From Allobosea sp. TND4EK4 (lineage in GTDB: Bacteria > Pseudomonadota > Alphaproteobacteria > Rhizobiales > Beijerinckiaceae): DNA of 64,000 nt. Below are positions 12,775 through 20,713 of this stretch, in pieces. The position numbers were made by a program, and so were the translations under genes. Under the pieces are notes generated by a model. It was given only the letters and a program-made list of their open reading frames with translations. It was not told the DNA's origin and ran no database searches. The stretch is taken from the NCBI RefSeq assembly GCF_900156025.1, contig NZ_FTMO01000001.1, forward strand, positions 62,001-126,000, in the 5' to 3' direction. How positions within the stretch are numbered: the first letter of the stretch is position 1; each line of letters begins with the position of its first letter.

Positions 12775-13166
12775 GCGCCCGCCCGATCCTGCGCTGGCTG
12801 CTCGTCGTCTTCTACGGCGCGGCCGGAATGCTGCATCTCATCGCGCCGCACGGATTCCTGCCGATCGTTCCCGGCTGGGTTCCGTTTCCCCAGGAGACCG
12901 TGATCGCGACCGGACTTGCCGAGCTTGCGGGAGCGATCGGCCTCGTCTTGCCCCGCTGGCGCAAGGCCGCCGGTACCGGGCTTGCGCTCTACGCGCTGTG
13001 CGTCCTCCCGGCGAACGTCAAGCATGCGCTCGACGGAATCGCCGTGACAGGACTGCCGTCGAGCTGGTGGTATCACGGGCCGAGACTGGCGTTTCAGCCG
13101 GTGCTGGTCTGGTGGGCCCTGTTCTGCTCGGGCGCGATCAGCTGGCCGCTGCGACGGAGCGTCTAG
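12771..13166 (+). CDS. DoxX-family small integral membrane protein
   Basis: 131 aa from a GTG that overlaps the preceding stop (GTGA), so it is translationally coupled to the cupredoxin gene. Four hydrophobic segments are visible: ILRWLLVVFYGAAGMLHL, then TGLAELAGAIGLVLP, LALYALCVLPANVKHAL and LVWWALFCSGAISWPL. The motif GLAELAGAIGLVLPRWRKAAG is typical of DoxX/DoxX-like proteins (written here as a family motif of 21 residues split as GLAELAGAIG and LVLPRWRKAAG). Function unknown; members are linked to redox and oxidative-stress processes. The stop overlaps that of the convergent gluconokinase gene (CTAG). Confidence 0.8.
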   Translation: MSARPILRWLLVVFYGAAGMLHLIAPHGFLPIVPGWVPFPQETVIATGLAELAGAIGLVLPRWRKAAGTGLALYALCVLPANVKHALDGIAVTGLPSSWWYHGPRLAFQPVLVWWALFCSGAISWPLRRSV

Positions 13167-13696
13167 CGGTCGAGCTCCAGGCGATCGACCACGTCCTGCA
13201 CGATCGCGTCCTTGCTGTCCTCGACCGAGACGACGAGTGGGTTCTCATCGGATGCGGGCTCCTCCAGCGTGGCGAACTGGCTGTCGAGCAGCGCCGGCGG
13301 CATGAAATGGTGCTGGCGGGACGCCATGCGCCGGCCGATCAGCTCGCGCGAGCCCTTCAGATAGACCAGCGCCACATCCGGCCGACCGCCTACGATCACG
13401 TCGCGATAAGCCCGCTTCAGCGCCGAGCAGGTGACGATGCCGTGCTCTCCACGTGCCCTGAGATCGTCGATCCAGGCGGCGATGGCGGCGAGCCAGGGCT
13501 TGCGGTCCTCGTCTGTGAGCGGAGTGCCGCCCGCCATCTTGGCGACGTTCTCCGGCGGATGGAACGAATCGGCGTCGCGGAACGGCCAGCCGAGACGCGC
13601 CGCGAGCCGCTCGCCCAGCGAGGTCTTCCCGGAACTGGCGACGCCCATGACGACGACCACGGCGGGCCTGGCCCGCCCGCTCTTCTGCGTGCTCAC
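13163..13696 (-). CDS. gntK: Gluconokinase
   Basis: Phosphorylates D-gluconate to 6-phosphogluconate using ATP. 177 aa, normal for the family. The P-loop is GVASSGKT (the family usually has GVSGSGKS), followed by the characteristic FRDADSFHPPENVAKMAGG and LTDEDRKPWL segments and TCSALKRAYRD. It starts 3 bases after the gnd stop, so the two form an operon: the kinase makes the substrate of the dehydrogenase. Confidence 0.95.
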   Translation of the reverse strand: MSTQKSGRARPAVVVVMGVASSGKTSLGERLAARLGWPFRDADSFHPPENVAKMAGGTPLTDEDRKPWLAAIAAWIDDLRARGEHGIVTCSALKRAYRDVIVGGRPDVALVYLKGSRELIGRRMASRQHHFMPPALLDSQFATLEEPASDENPLVVSVEDSKDAIVQDVVDRLELDR

Positions 13697-13699
13697 CGG

Positions 13700-14755
13700 T
13701 CAGGCCTTGGGGCGTGGGCTGGTGGAGACAGAAGTGGCATCGGTCGCCACCGCGACCGGGCCGGCCGACGGAACCCCCGGCTTCGGTTCGACATGGCCCC
13801 CGAAGCCGGCGCGCATCGCCGACAGCACCTTCTCGCCAAAGGTGTGATCGACGCGCGAGCGGAAGCGGGCGAACAACGCCGAGGTCAGCACCTCCGCCGG
13901 CGTCGCGGTCTCGACCGCGGCATCGACCGTCCAGCGCCCCTCGCCGGAATCCGAGACATTGCCGGTGTAGGCCGCCAGCTCCTCGTCGGCGGCGAGCGCC
14001 TCGGCCGTCAGGTCGAGCAGCCAGGAGGTGACGACCGAGCCGCGGCGCCAGACCTCGGCGATCTCGGTCACGTCGAAATCGAAGCCGTAATCCGGCGGCA
14101 GGCCTTCCTTGGCGGAGGCGTTGCGCAGCAGGTCGAAGCCCTCGGCGAAGGCCTGCATCATGCCGTATTCGATGCCGTTATGGACCATCTTGACGAAATG
14201 GCCGGAGCCGACCGGCCCGCAATGCAGATAGCCTTCCTCGCTCGTCGGATTGCGGCCCTCGCGGTGCCTTGTCGGCTCGATCTCGCCCTTGCCGGGCGCC
14301 AGCACCTTGAAGATCGGCTCCAGCCGGTCGAAGGCTTCGCTGGCCCCGCCGATCATCAGGCAATAACCGCGCTCCAGCCCGTGGACGCCGCCGGAAGTTC
14401 CGACATCCATGTAGTGGATGCCCTTCGCCGCCAGCTCCCGCCCGCGGCGGACATCGTCCTTCCAGAAGGCGTTGCCGCCGTCGATCAGCGTGTCGCCGGG
14501 GCCGACGAGGCCGGCGAGCTCGGCCAGCGTGCCCTCGGTGATCTTGCCGGCCGGCAGCATCAACCAGATCGCACGCGGCGCCTGAAGCTTCGCCACCATG
14601 TCCTTGAGATCGCTCGCGAGAACGGCGCCGTCGGCCGCGAGCGCCTGACCCGGCTTGGGGTCGCGGTCATAGACCACGCAGTCATGGCCGGCGCGCATCA
14701 GGCGGCGCACGATATTGCCGCCCATCCGGCCGAGGCCGATCACTCCGAGTTGCAT
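13700..14755 (-). CDS. gnd: 6-phosphogluconate dehydrogenase (decarboxylating), short type
   Basis: Oxidises 6-phosphogluconate to ribulose 5-phosphate and CO2. 351 aa, so it is the shorter GndA/YqeC-like form rather than the 470-aa enzyme. The Rossmann start is [15 protein letters not shown]. The substrate motif appears as [20 protein letters not shown] and is followed by [17 protein letters not shown], containing the catalytic Lys and the HNGIEY signature. It pairs with gntK immediately downstream for gluconate use through the pentose phosphate pathway. Confidence 0.95.
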   Translation of the reverse strand: MQLGVIGLGRMGGNIVRRLMRAGHDCVVYDRDPKPGQALAADGAVLASDLKDMVAKLQAPRAIWLMLPAGKITEGTLAELAGLVGPGDTLIDGGNAFWKDDVRRGRELAAKGIHYMDVGTSGGVHGLERGYCLMIGGASEAFDRLEPIFKVLAPGKGEIEPTRHREGRNPTSEEGYLHCGPVGSGHFVKMVHNGIEYGMMQAFAEGFDLLRNASAKEGLPPDYGFDFDVTEIAEVWRRGSVVTSWLLDLTAEALAADEELAAYTGNVSDSGEGRWTVDAAVETATPAEVLTSALFARFRSRVDHTFGEKVLSAMRAGFGGHVEPKPGVPSAGPVAVATDATSVSTSPRPKA

Positions 14756-14843
14756 CAGGCATCTCCCGCTGGCGCCGACAAACGGCGCCGGCGGTCTTGA
14801 TGCTCGGTTCTGCCCCGCCCTCGCGCCGGCCGCAAGCGCCGGA

Positions 14844-15137
14844 TCACGGGAACAGCAGGATCGGCGCCTCGACCGTCGTCACGGGCATGCAGTCCAGCTT
14901 GCGCATCGTCGAGCCGGCCGGCACGGCGCCCTCGGCGGTCCAGCGCGCGAGCGCGTCCTCGGCGTTCCGCCCATCGGAAAAAGCGAGCGCCAGCACCTCG
15001 CGGGCGGACGCCTCATCGATCGCGGCGAAGACGATCCGCGCCGAGTCGAGCAGCGCGAGCGCCGCGACCCGCTCGCGCACCTCCCGCCGCCGCGACGAAT
15101 CGGCGGCGGCGTATTCGAGAAGGAGGATCGCCGCCAT
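14844..15137 (-). CDS. Hypothetical protein coupled to acdS
   Basis: 97 aa, start [18 protein letters not shown]. It begins 5 bases after the acdS stop on the same strand, so it is very probably co-transcribed and translationally coupled. There is no signal peptide or membrane segment. The sequence is alanine-rich with a central [20 protein letters not shown] segment, and I do not recognise a family. The codon use and position look like a genuine gene. Confidence 0.6.
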   Translation of the reverse strand: MAAILLLEYAAADSSRRREVRERVAALALLDSARIVFAAIDEASAREVLALAFSDGRNAEDALARWTAEGAVPAGSTMRKLDCMPVTTVEAPILLFP

Positions 15138-15142
15138 CGCGC

Positions 15143-16153
15143 TCAGCCGTTGCGGAAGGTGTAGCTGTAGCCGTTGATCGCCGGGACGCCGCCGAGATGG
15201 GCGTAGAGCACCTTCGACCCCGCCGGGAAGAAGCCCTTGCGGACGAGATCGATCATGCCCTGCATCGACTTCCCCTCATAGACCGGGTCCGTCATCATGC
15301 CTTCGAGCCGCGCCGACATGCGGATGGCCTCGATCGTCTCCTTCGAGGGCACGCCATAGACGGGATAGGCGTAGTCCTCGTTCAGGACGATATCCTCGGC
15401 CGTGATGTCCTTGCCGCCGACGAGGGCGGAGGTCTTCTGCGCGATGTCGAGCACCTGCGCCCTGGTCTGGGCCGGCGTGAAGGAGGCGTCGATGCCGATG
15501 ACCTGGCGCTGGCGGCCGTCCTTGGCGAAACCGACGACCATGCCGGCATGGGTCGAGCCGGTGACGGTGCAGACCACGATGTAGTCGAAGGTGAAGCCGA
15601 GCTCGGCCTCCTGCGCCCTCACCTCCTCTGCGAAGCCGACATAGCCGAGGCCGCCGAACTTGTGGACCGAGGCGCCGGCCGGAATCGCGTAAGGCTTGCC
15701 GCCCTTGGCCTTCACATCCGCCAGCGCGTTCTCCCAGCTTTCGCGGATGCCGATGTCGAAGCCCTCGTCGACCAGCTCGACATGCGCGCCCATCACGCGC
15801 GACATCAGGATGTTGCCGACGCGGTCATAGACGGCATCGTCATGCGGCACCCAGCTTTCCTGCACGAGCCGGCACTTCATGCCGATCTTGGCGGCGGTCG
15901 CCGCGACCATACGGGTGTGGTTCGACTGCACGCCGCCGATCGAGACCAGCGTGTCGGCCCCCGAGGCGATCGCGTCCGGCACGATGTATTCGAGCTTGCG
16001 CAGCTTGTTGCCGCCGAAGGCGAGGCCGGAATTGCAGTCCTCACGCTTGGCGTAGAGTTCGACGCCGCCGCCGAGATGGGCCGAAAGGCGGGACAGCTTT
16101 TCGATCGGGCTCGGCCCGAAGGTCAGGGGGTAGCGCTCGAATTTTTCCAGCAT
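15143..16153 (-). CDS. acdS: 1-aminocyclopropane-1-carboxylate (ACC) deaminase
   Basis: PLP enzyme that splits the plant ethylene precursor ACC into 2-oxobutyrate and ammonia. 336 aa, standard length. PLP-binding lysine is K50 in [11 protein letters not shown]. The residues that separate true ACC deaminase from D-cysteine desulfhydrase are in place: the Glu of DPVYEGKS (E293, equivalent to E295 in Pseudomonas) and the Leu of HLGGVPA (L320, equivalent to L322). A divergent Lrp-type regulator lies 157 bases away, the usual acdR-acdS arrangement in plant-associated bacteria. Confidence 0.95.
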   Translation of the reverse strand: MLEKFERYPLTFGPSPIEKLSRLSAHLGGGVELYAKREDCNSGLAFGGNKLRKLEYIVPDAIASGADTLVSIGGVQSNHTRMVAATAAKIGMKCRLVQESWVPHDDAVYDRVGNILMSRVMGAHVELVDEGFDIGIRESWENALADVKAKGGKPYAIPAGASVHKFGGLGYVGFAEEVRAQEAELGFTFDYIVVCTVTGSTHAGMVVGFAKDGRQRQVIGIDASFTPAQTRAQVLDIAQKTSALVGGKDITAEDIVLNEDYAYPVYGVPSKETIEAIRMSARLEGMMTDPVYEGKSMQGMIDLVRKGFFPAGSKVLYAHLGGVPAINGYSYTFRNG

Positions 16154-16310
16154 GGGTCTTGCTTGCTCCGTTAAGCCTCGGAGAAATCTAGCAAATTCGA
16201 CATGGAACGTCCTTCCGTAATAAGGGCCTAAAGCGTCGATTTCAGCGCTTGATTACGGCCATGATGGCGCTGATCATGCGTCATGAGCGCCTTCATCGAG
16301 AGATCCTTTC
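16154..16310. promoter_or_regulatory. acdS/acdR divergent control region
   Basis: 157 bases between the two divergent genes must hold both promoters and, by analogy with other acdR-acdS pairs, the Lrp-type operator. Imperfect palindromes are visible, for example AGCGTCGATTTCAGCGCT near 16232 and CATGCGTCATG near 16276. I cannot assign exact -35/-10 boxes. Confidence 0.5.
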
Positions 16311-16775
16311 ATGGCCGAGGGACTGGACCGCACCGACGTCAGGATTCTGCGCCTGCTGCAGGCGGACGGGCGTATGGGCAATGCCGAGATCGCCAAGCGC
16401 GTGAACACCAGCGCCGCGACCTGCCACCGCCGCATCCAGCGGCTGTTCGCGGAGGGTTACGTCACCGGGGTGCGGGCGCAGGTCGCTCCGCAGAAGGTCG
16501 AGAGAGGCACGCTCGCCATCGTCGGCGTCGTGCTCGACCGCTCGACGCCGGAGAGCTTCGGCACCTTCGAGGCGGCGGTGAAGACGCTGCCCGTGGTCCT
16601 CGACTGCCATGTGGTCGCGGGCGATTTCGACTACTTCCTGAAAATCCGCGTGCGCGACCTCGCCGACTTCAACAAGCTGCACGCCGAGACCCTGCTCGCT
16701 TTGCCCGGCGTCAGGCAGACGCGGACCTTCTTCGTGATGAAGGAGGTCGTCGACAACGCGCCGCTGGCGTTCTGA
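16311..16775 (+). CDS. acdR: Lrp/AsnC-family transcriptional regulator, AcdR-like
   Basis: 154 aa. The N-terminal helix-turn-helix starts LDRTDVRILRLLQADGRM and includes the recognition helix region NTSAATCHRRIQRLFAEGYV. A RAM/AsnC ligand-binding domain follows, with VVAGDFDYFLKIRVRDLADF and the VRQTRTFFVMKEV end typical of the family. Divergent orientation next to acdS indicates control of ACC deaminase, where Lrp-like AcdR activates in the presence of ACC. The symbol is assigned by context. Confidence 0.88.
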   Translation: MAEGLDRTDVRILRLLQADGRMGNAEIAKRVNTSAATCHRRIQRLFAEGYVTGVRAQVAPQKVERGTLAIVGVVLDRSTPESFGTFEAAVKTLPVVLDCHVVAGDFDYFLKIRVRDLADFNKLHAETLLALPGVRQTRTFFVMKEVVDNAPLAF

Positions 16776-16866
16776 CGGGGCCAGCCATGGCGAGCCGCGT
16801 GGGGACTTGACTTAGAGTGCGCTCGAACCCGTAGCCTCCGAAGCGTCGTGATGAAAAGAGGGCGCC

Positions 16867-17295
16867 ATGAAGATCGGCGAACTGGCCAGGCGTTCGGGAC
16901 TCTCGGTCCACACGATCCGCTACTACGAGCGGATCGGGCTGTTGCCCTATGCTGACAGAGACCGGTCGCACCAGCGGGACTACGACGCTGCTATCCTCGT
17001 CTGGATCGAGTTCCTCGGCCGGCTCAAGACCACGGGCATGCCGATCCGCGAGATGCTGCTCTACGCGGCCTTGCGGGAAAAGGGACCCGTCACGGGCGCC
17101 GAGCGTCGTAGTCTCCTGGAAAAGCACCGCGAGCACGTGCGCGCCCGCATTGCCGAACTCGGCGCCTGTCTTCTCGTCCTCGACACCAAGATCGCCGGCT
17201 ATGCCGATGCAGAGAAGAGGACGCTGGACTATGACGCAGAACACTTCCGAGGCAACGACAAGCCGCCTCGAGCGCGGCAGGCGCGCGCTCGCTGA
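16867..17295 (+). CDS. MerR-family transcriptional regulator
   Basis: 142 aa. The N-terminal winged helix-turn-helix MKIGELARRSGLSVHTIRYY followed by ERIGLLPY is diagnostic of MerR proteins, and a coiled-coil dimerisation helix (SLLEKHREHVRARIAELG) follows. No metal-binding cysteine cluster is present (one Cys only), so an organic or redox signal is likelier than a metal. The gene overlaps the following decarboxylase-like gene by 65 bases in a different frame. Confidence 0.9.
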   Translation: MKIGELARRSGLSVHTIRYYERIGLLPYADRDRSHQRDYDAAILVWIEFLGRLKTTGMPIREMLLYAALREKGPVTGAERRSLLEKHREHVRARIAELGACLLVLDTKIAGYADAEKRTLDYDAEHFRGNDKPPRARQARAR

Positions 17296-17635
17296 GATCG
17301 ATGGCGAGGCGGGGAACAAGGTGATCGCGGCGCTTGCCGACATCGCGCCGGATTTCGCCGAATACGTGTTCGAATTCCCGTTTGGGGACATCTATTCGCG
17401 GCCTGGCCTCGATCTGCGCGCCCGCGAGATCGCGACGATCGCTGCGCTGGCGGCGATGGGCAACGCGGCGCCGCAACTCAAGGTGCATATCGATGCTGGT
17501 CTGAATGTCGGACTCTCCCGCGAGGAGATCACCGAGATTCTGATGCAGATGGCGGTCTATGCCGGCTTTCCGGCCGCGCTGAACGGACTGTTCGCAGCGA
17601 AGGAGGTCTTCGCCAGCCGCCCCCCCGCGTCCTGA
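17231..17635 (+). CDS. Carboxymuconolactone decarboxylase (CMD/AhpD-like) family protein
   Basis: 134 aa from the ATG at 17231, inside the 3' end of the MerR gene in another frame. Family landmarks are DIYSRPGLDLRAREIATIAA, then HIDAGLNVGLSREEITEILM and YAGFPAALNGLFAAKEVF. The CxxC pair of AhpD peroxidases is absent, so it resembles gamma-carboxymuconolactone decarboxylase-type proteins more. It is probably regulated by the overlapping MerR gene. No protocatechuate genes are nearby, so its substrate is unknown. Confidence 0.85.
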   Translation: MTQNTSEATTSRLERGRRALAEIDGEAGNKVIAALADIAPDFAEYVFEFPFGDIYSRPGLDLRAREIATIAALAAMGNAAPQLKVHIDAGLNVGLSREEITEILMQMAVYAGFPAALNGLFAAKEVFASRPPAS

Positions 17636-17683
17636 GGAAGCCCGCGCTTCGGCCCGCAAAATCTTGCCCAGCGGGGCGAGCCG

Positions 17684-17790
17684 TCACACCCGGATCAGCC
17701 GCTGAACCTGATGGCGTCGCGCTCCTTCATCGGCCCCGACAGCACGCCCTCGCCGCGATCTTTCACCAACCTCGAGTCGGCGAGGTCGCG
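17684..17790 (-). pseudogene. Relic of the 3' end of a urtE-like gene
   Basis: The 107 bases from 17790 to 17684 align with the last 108 bases of urtE (19168-19061) in the same orientation, with about four in five bases identical and a single one-base deletion. Restoring that base gives RDLADSRLVKDRGEGVLSGP, then MKERDANQVQRLIRV, against RDLADTMFVMDRGEVVLSGA and MKDLDANQVQRLIQV in UrtE. As it stands the frame is broken near the end and no upstream part of the gene remains. It lies 26 bases past the ppk2 stop, so ppk2 is bounded on both sides by urtE 3'-end sequence. Confidence 0.85.
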
Positions 17791-17816
17791 GCGGGGCCGA
17801 CGGACACGCGCTGTCC

Positions 17817-18935
17817 TCAGCCCGGCTGACCCGGCACCTGCTCGTCGCGCTCATAGACGAAATTGGCGCGGCCGACGAGCAGCGTGTCAACGACGCCGAT
17901 GCGATCGACGTCCTTGCCGGCATAGGGCAGCGAGCGCAGCACATAGCGAAACGCGTTGAGCCGCGCCCGCTTCTTGTCGTCGGACTTCACCACCGTCCAG
18001 GGCGAGTCCGCCGTGTCGGTGGCGAAGAACATCGCCTCCTTGGCGGCCGTGTAGTCGTCCCATTTGTCGAGGCTGGCGAGATCGACGGGCGAGAGCTTCC
18101 ACTGCTTCAGCGGGTGGGCCTCGCGCTCCTTGAAGCGCCGATGCTGCTCGTCGCGGCTGACCGAGAACCAGAACTTGATCAGGTGGATGCCGCTGCGCAC
18201 GAGGTTGCGCTCGAACTCCGGCGCCTGGCGCAGGAACTCGCGATATTCGGTGTCGGAGCAGAAGCCCATGACGCGCTCGACACCGGCGCGATTGTACCAG
18301 CTGCGGTCGAAGAGGACGATTTCGCCAGTCGTCGGCAGATGCTGGACGTAGCGCTGGAAATACCACTGGCCGCGCTCGACCTCGCTGGGCTTCTCCAGCG
18401 CGACCACGCGGGCGCCGCGCGGATTGAGATGCTCCATGAAGCGCTTGATGGCGCCGCCCTTGCCGGCTGCGTCGCGGCCCTCGAACAGGATGACGACGCG
18501 CTGGCGCGACTCCTTCACCCAGGTCTGCAGCTTGAGAAGCTCGGACTGCAGCCTGAACTTGTCGCGCTCGTAGTCCTTGCGCAGCATCTTGTAGCGATAA
18601 GGATAGGCGCCCTGGCGCCAGTCGCCCGACAATTCGTCGCTGGTTACGCGCGGCTTCCCCGGCGCCTTCGGCAGGCCGAGCGCGCTGCGCATCCGGCGGG
18701 CGTCGTCGGGAGCCGCGCCCGCGAGGATCGCATCGATTCCTCCCGCCGCATCGGCATCCCCAGACACCGAAGAAATGGCGGCGATCTGCGCTTCCTGAAC
18801 GGCTTCCGTCCGTTCCGCGGCCAAGCCGGCCTCGATGCTGTCGGCGGTCATGGCGGGCTCGGCGGGATTCGGCGCCGGGCGGGGCTGCCGACGCGCGGCA
18901 CCGGCTGCGGGCTGTCGACGGGTCGCCACGATCAA
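17817..18935 (-). CDS. ppk2: Polyphosphate kinase 2 family protein
   Basis: Transfers phosphate between polyphosphate and nucleotides. 372 aa, single PPK2 domain preceded by about 95 less conserved residues. Walker A is FEGRDAAGKGG, Walker B is VLFDRSWYNRAGVE, and the lid region is FSVSRDEQHRRFKEREAHP. The segment YRYKMLRKDYERDKFRLQSE is typical of class I PPK2. Start at 18935 (MIVATRRQ); an internal ATG (MTADSIE) is possible. It follows urtE on the same strand but is flanked by urtE end repeats, which suggests a later insertion. Confidence 0.93.
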   Translation of the reverse strand: MIVATRRQPAAGAARRQPRPAPNPAEPAMTADSIEAGLAAERTEAVQEAQIAAISSVSGDADAAGGIDAILAGAAPDDARRMRSALGLPKAPGKPRVTSDELSGDWRQGAYPYRYKMLRKDYERDKFRLQSELLKLQTWVKESRQRVVILFEGRDAAGKGGAIKRFMEHLNPRGARVVALEKPSEVERGQWYFQRYVQHLPTTGEIVLFDRSWYNRAGVERVMGFCSDTEYREFLRQAPEFERNLVRSGIHLIKFWFSVSRDEQHRRFKEREAHPLKQWKLSPVDLASLDKWDDYTAAKEAMFFATDTADSPWTVVKSDDKKRARLNAFRYVLRSLPYAGKDVDRIGVVDTLLVGRANFVYERDEQVPGQPG

Positions 18936-19060
18936 TCTCCTTCGGATGGGCCGTGTGGCCCCATTCGATGAGTGTCACTGCAAGCGGCGCGGCGTCGCCA
19001 TGATCTGGATCAATCCGCCGCCGCCGGCGCTGCCCTCACCGGGGGCCGGCGCGCTGACGC

Positions 19061-19756
19061 TCAAACCTGAATCAACCGCTGCACCTGGTTGGCGTCGAGG
19101 TCCTTCATGGCGCCCGAGAGCACGACCTCGCCGCGATCCATCACGAACATCGTGTCGGCGAGGTCGCGGGCGAAATCGAAATACTGCTCGACCAGCACGA
19201 TCGCCATGTCGCCCTTGGAGCGCAGATAATCGATCGCGCGGCCGATATCCTTGATGATCGAGGGCTGGATGCCCTCGGTCGGCTCGTCGAGCACCAGCAG
19301 TTTGGGTCGGGTCACCAGCGCCCGCGCGATGGCGAGTTGCTGTTGCTGGCCTCCCGAGAGGTCTCCGCCGCGCCGGCCCAGCATGGACTTCAGCACGGGG
19401 AACAGGTCGAAGAGCTCATCCGGGACATGGCGGTCACGCCGCTTCAGCGGTGCGAAGCCTGTCTCCAGATTCTCCTTCACCGTCAGCAGCGGGAAGATTT
19501 CCCGCCCCTGCGGCACATAGGCGATGCCGGCCCGGGCGCGATCCTCGCTGCGCAGGCCGGAGATGTCGTGACCGTCGAAGCGGATTTGTCCGCCCGAGAT
19601 CGGCTGGTGGCCGACGATGGCGCGCATCAGCGAGGTCTTGCCGACGCCGTTGCGGCCCATCACGCAGGTGACCTTGCCGGGCTCGGCGGTGATCGAGACC
19701 CGCCGCAGCGCCTGGGCGGCACCGTAATGGAGATCGATGGCATCGACGGTCAGCAT
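19061..19756 (-). CDS. urtE: Urea ABC transporter ATP-binding protein UrtE
   Basis: 231 aa from the ATG at 19756 (MLTVDAIDLHYGAAQ). A longer frame upstream runs through an intergenic repeat and is rejected. Walker A is GRNGVGKTS, the signature LSGGQQQQLAIARAL, Walker B LLVLDEPTEGIQPSI. The TEGIQPSIIKDI sequence is typical of UrtE as opposed to LivF. It is the last gene of urtABCDE and is separated from urtD by a 187-base intergenic repeat. Confidence 0.95.
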   Translation of the reverse strand: MLTVDAIDLHYGAAQALRRVSITAEPGKVTCVMGRNGVGKTSLMRAIVGHQPISGGQIRFDGHDISGLRSEDRARAGIAYVPQGREIFPLLTVKENLETGFAPLKRRDRHVPDELFDLFPVLKSMLGRRGGDLSGGQQQQLAIARALVTRPKLLVLDEPTEGIQPSIIKDIGRAIDYLRSKGDMAIVLVEQYFDFARDLADTMFVMDRGEVVLSGAMKDLDANQVQRLIQV

Positions 19757-19943
19757 GAGCGGGGGCCCGTCATGACGCTGCCGGAACGAACGCAGGTCGT
19801 CCCGGGCGGAATGGAGCGGAGACCCGGGATCGATGCCTGAGCCTTTGCCGGAAACCTCCCGGCCTGGATCCCGGATCGGCGCGGCTGCGCCGCTGGTCCG
19901 GGAAGACGACGGAGGGAAACCGAAACGGTCGTCGCGATCATCC
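19757..19943. repeat. Dispersed palindromic intergenic repeat between urtD and urtE
   Basis: This 187-base spacer inside the operon contains nested palindromes: GTCCCGGGC ... GACCCGGGATCGATG in its left half, and GATCCCGGATCGGCGCGGC with GCCGCTGGTCCGGGA in its right half. The CCCGGGATC/CCCGGATCGGCGC style is that of the widespread Rhizobiales intergenic repeats. It would form strong hairpins in the urt transcript and may reduce urtE expression. Confidence 0.6.
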
Positions 19944-20708
19944 TCACCGCCCCAGATAGACTTCGACGACGCGCTCATTGGCGCTGACCTGGTCGAGCGG
20001 GCCCTCGGCCAGCACCGAGCCCTCGTGCAGCACCGTGACCTTAACACCGAGTTCGCGGATGAAGCCCATGTCGTGCTCGACGACGATGACCGAATGGTCC
20101 CTGGCGATCTCCTTGAGCAGGGCGGCGGTCTCGGCGGTCTCGCCGTCGGTCATGCCGGCGGCGGGCTCGTCCACAAGCAGCAGCTTGGGGTCCTGCGCCA
20201 GCAGCATGCCGATCTCGAGCCATTGCTTCTGGCCGTGCGAGAGCGAACCGGCGAGTGCATCGCGCCTATCGGCCAGCTTCACGATGCCGAGGATGTCGTC
20301 GATGCGCTTCTGCTGCGACGGATCGGTCTTCCAGAACAGGGTCCGGCCGACGCTGCGCTTCGATTTCAGCGCCAGCAGGATATTGTCCTCGAGGGTGTGG
20401 AAATCGAACACCGTCGGCTTCTGGAACTTGCGGCCGATGCCGAGATTGGCGATCGCGGCCTCGTCGAGCTTGGTGAGATCGACGCTCCCGCCGAACATCA
20501 CCGTGCCGACATCGGGCTTGGTCTTGCCGGTGATGATGTCCATCATCGTGGTCTTGCCGGCACCGTTGGGGCCGATGATGGCGCGCATCTCGCCGGGCTC
20601 GATGGTGAGCGACAGGCCGCGGATCGCCTTGAAGCCGTCGAAGGAGACGCTGACGCCGTCGAGATAGAGCAGCGAGGAGGTAAGAGCGCCGGGGTTGGGA
20701 GCGTTCAT
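19944..20708 (-). CDS. urtD: Urea ABC transporter ATP-binding protein UrtD
   Basis: 254 aa. Walker A is GPNGAGKTT, the signature is SLSHGQKQWLEIGMLLAQD with the LSHGQ variant characteristic of UrtD/LivG proteins, and Walker B is LLLVDEPAAGMTDGE. It starts 5 bases after the urtC stop. It couples ATP hydrolysis to urea or short-chain amide import through UrtBC. Confidence 0.96.
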   Translation of the reverse strand: MNAPNPGALTSSLLYLDGVSVSFDGFKAIRGLSLTIEPGEMRAIIGPNGAGKTTMMDIITGKTKPDVGTVMFGGSVDLTKLDEAAIANLGIGRKFQKPTVFDFHTLEDNILLALKSKRSVGRTLFWKTDPSQQKRIDDILGIVKLADRRDALAGSLSHGQKQWLEIGMLLAQDPKLLLVDEPAAGMTDGETAETAALLKEIARDHSVIVVEHDMGFIRELGVKVTVLHEGSVLAEGPLDQVSANERVVEVYLGR

Positions 20709-20713
20709 CGCCG

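Noticed and set aside
9666..13166. Long plus-strand open frame running through tig, tRNA-Leu, the cupredoxin gene and the DoxX gene
   Set aside because: Only its last part (12771-13166) encodes a credible protein, the DoxX gene. The rest is antisense to tig, crosses a tRNA, or is out of frame with the cupredoxin gene.
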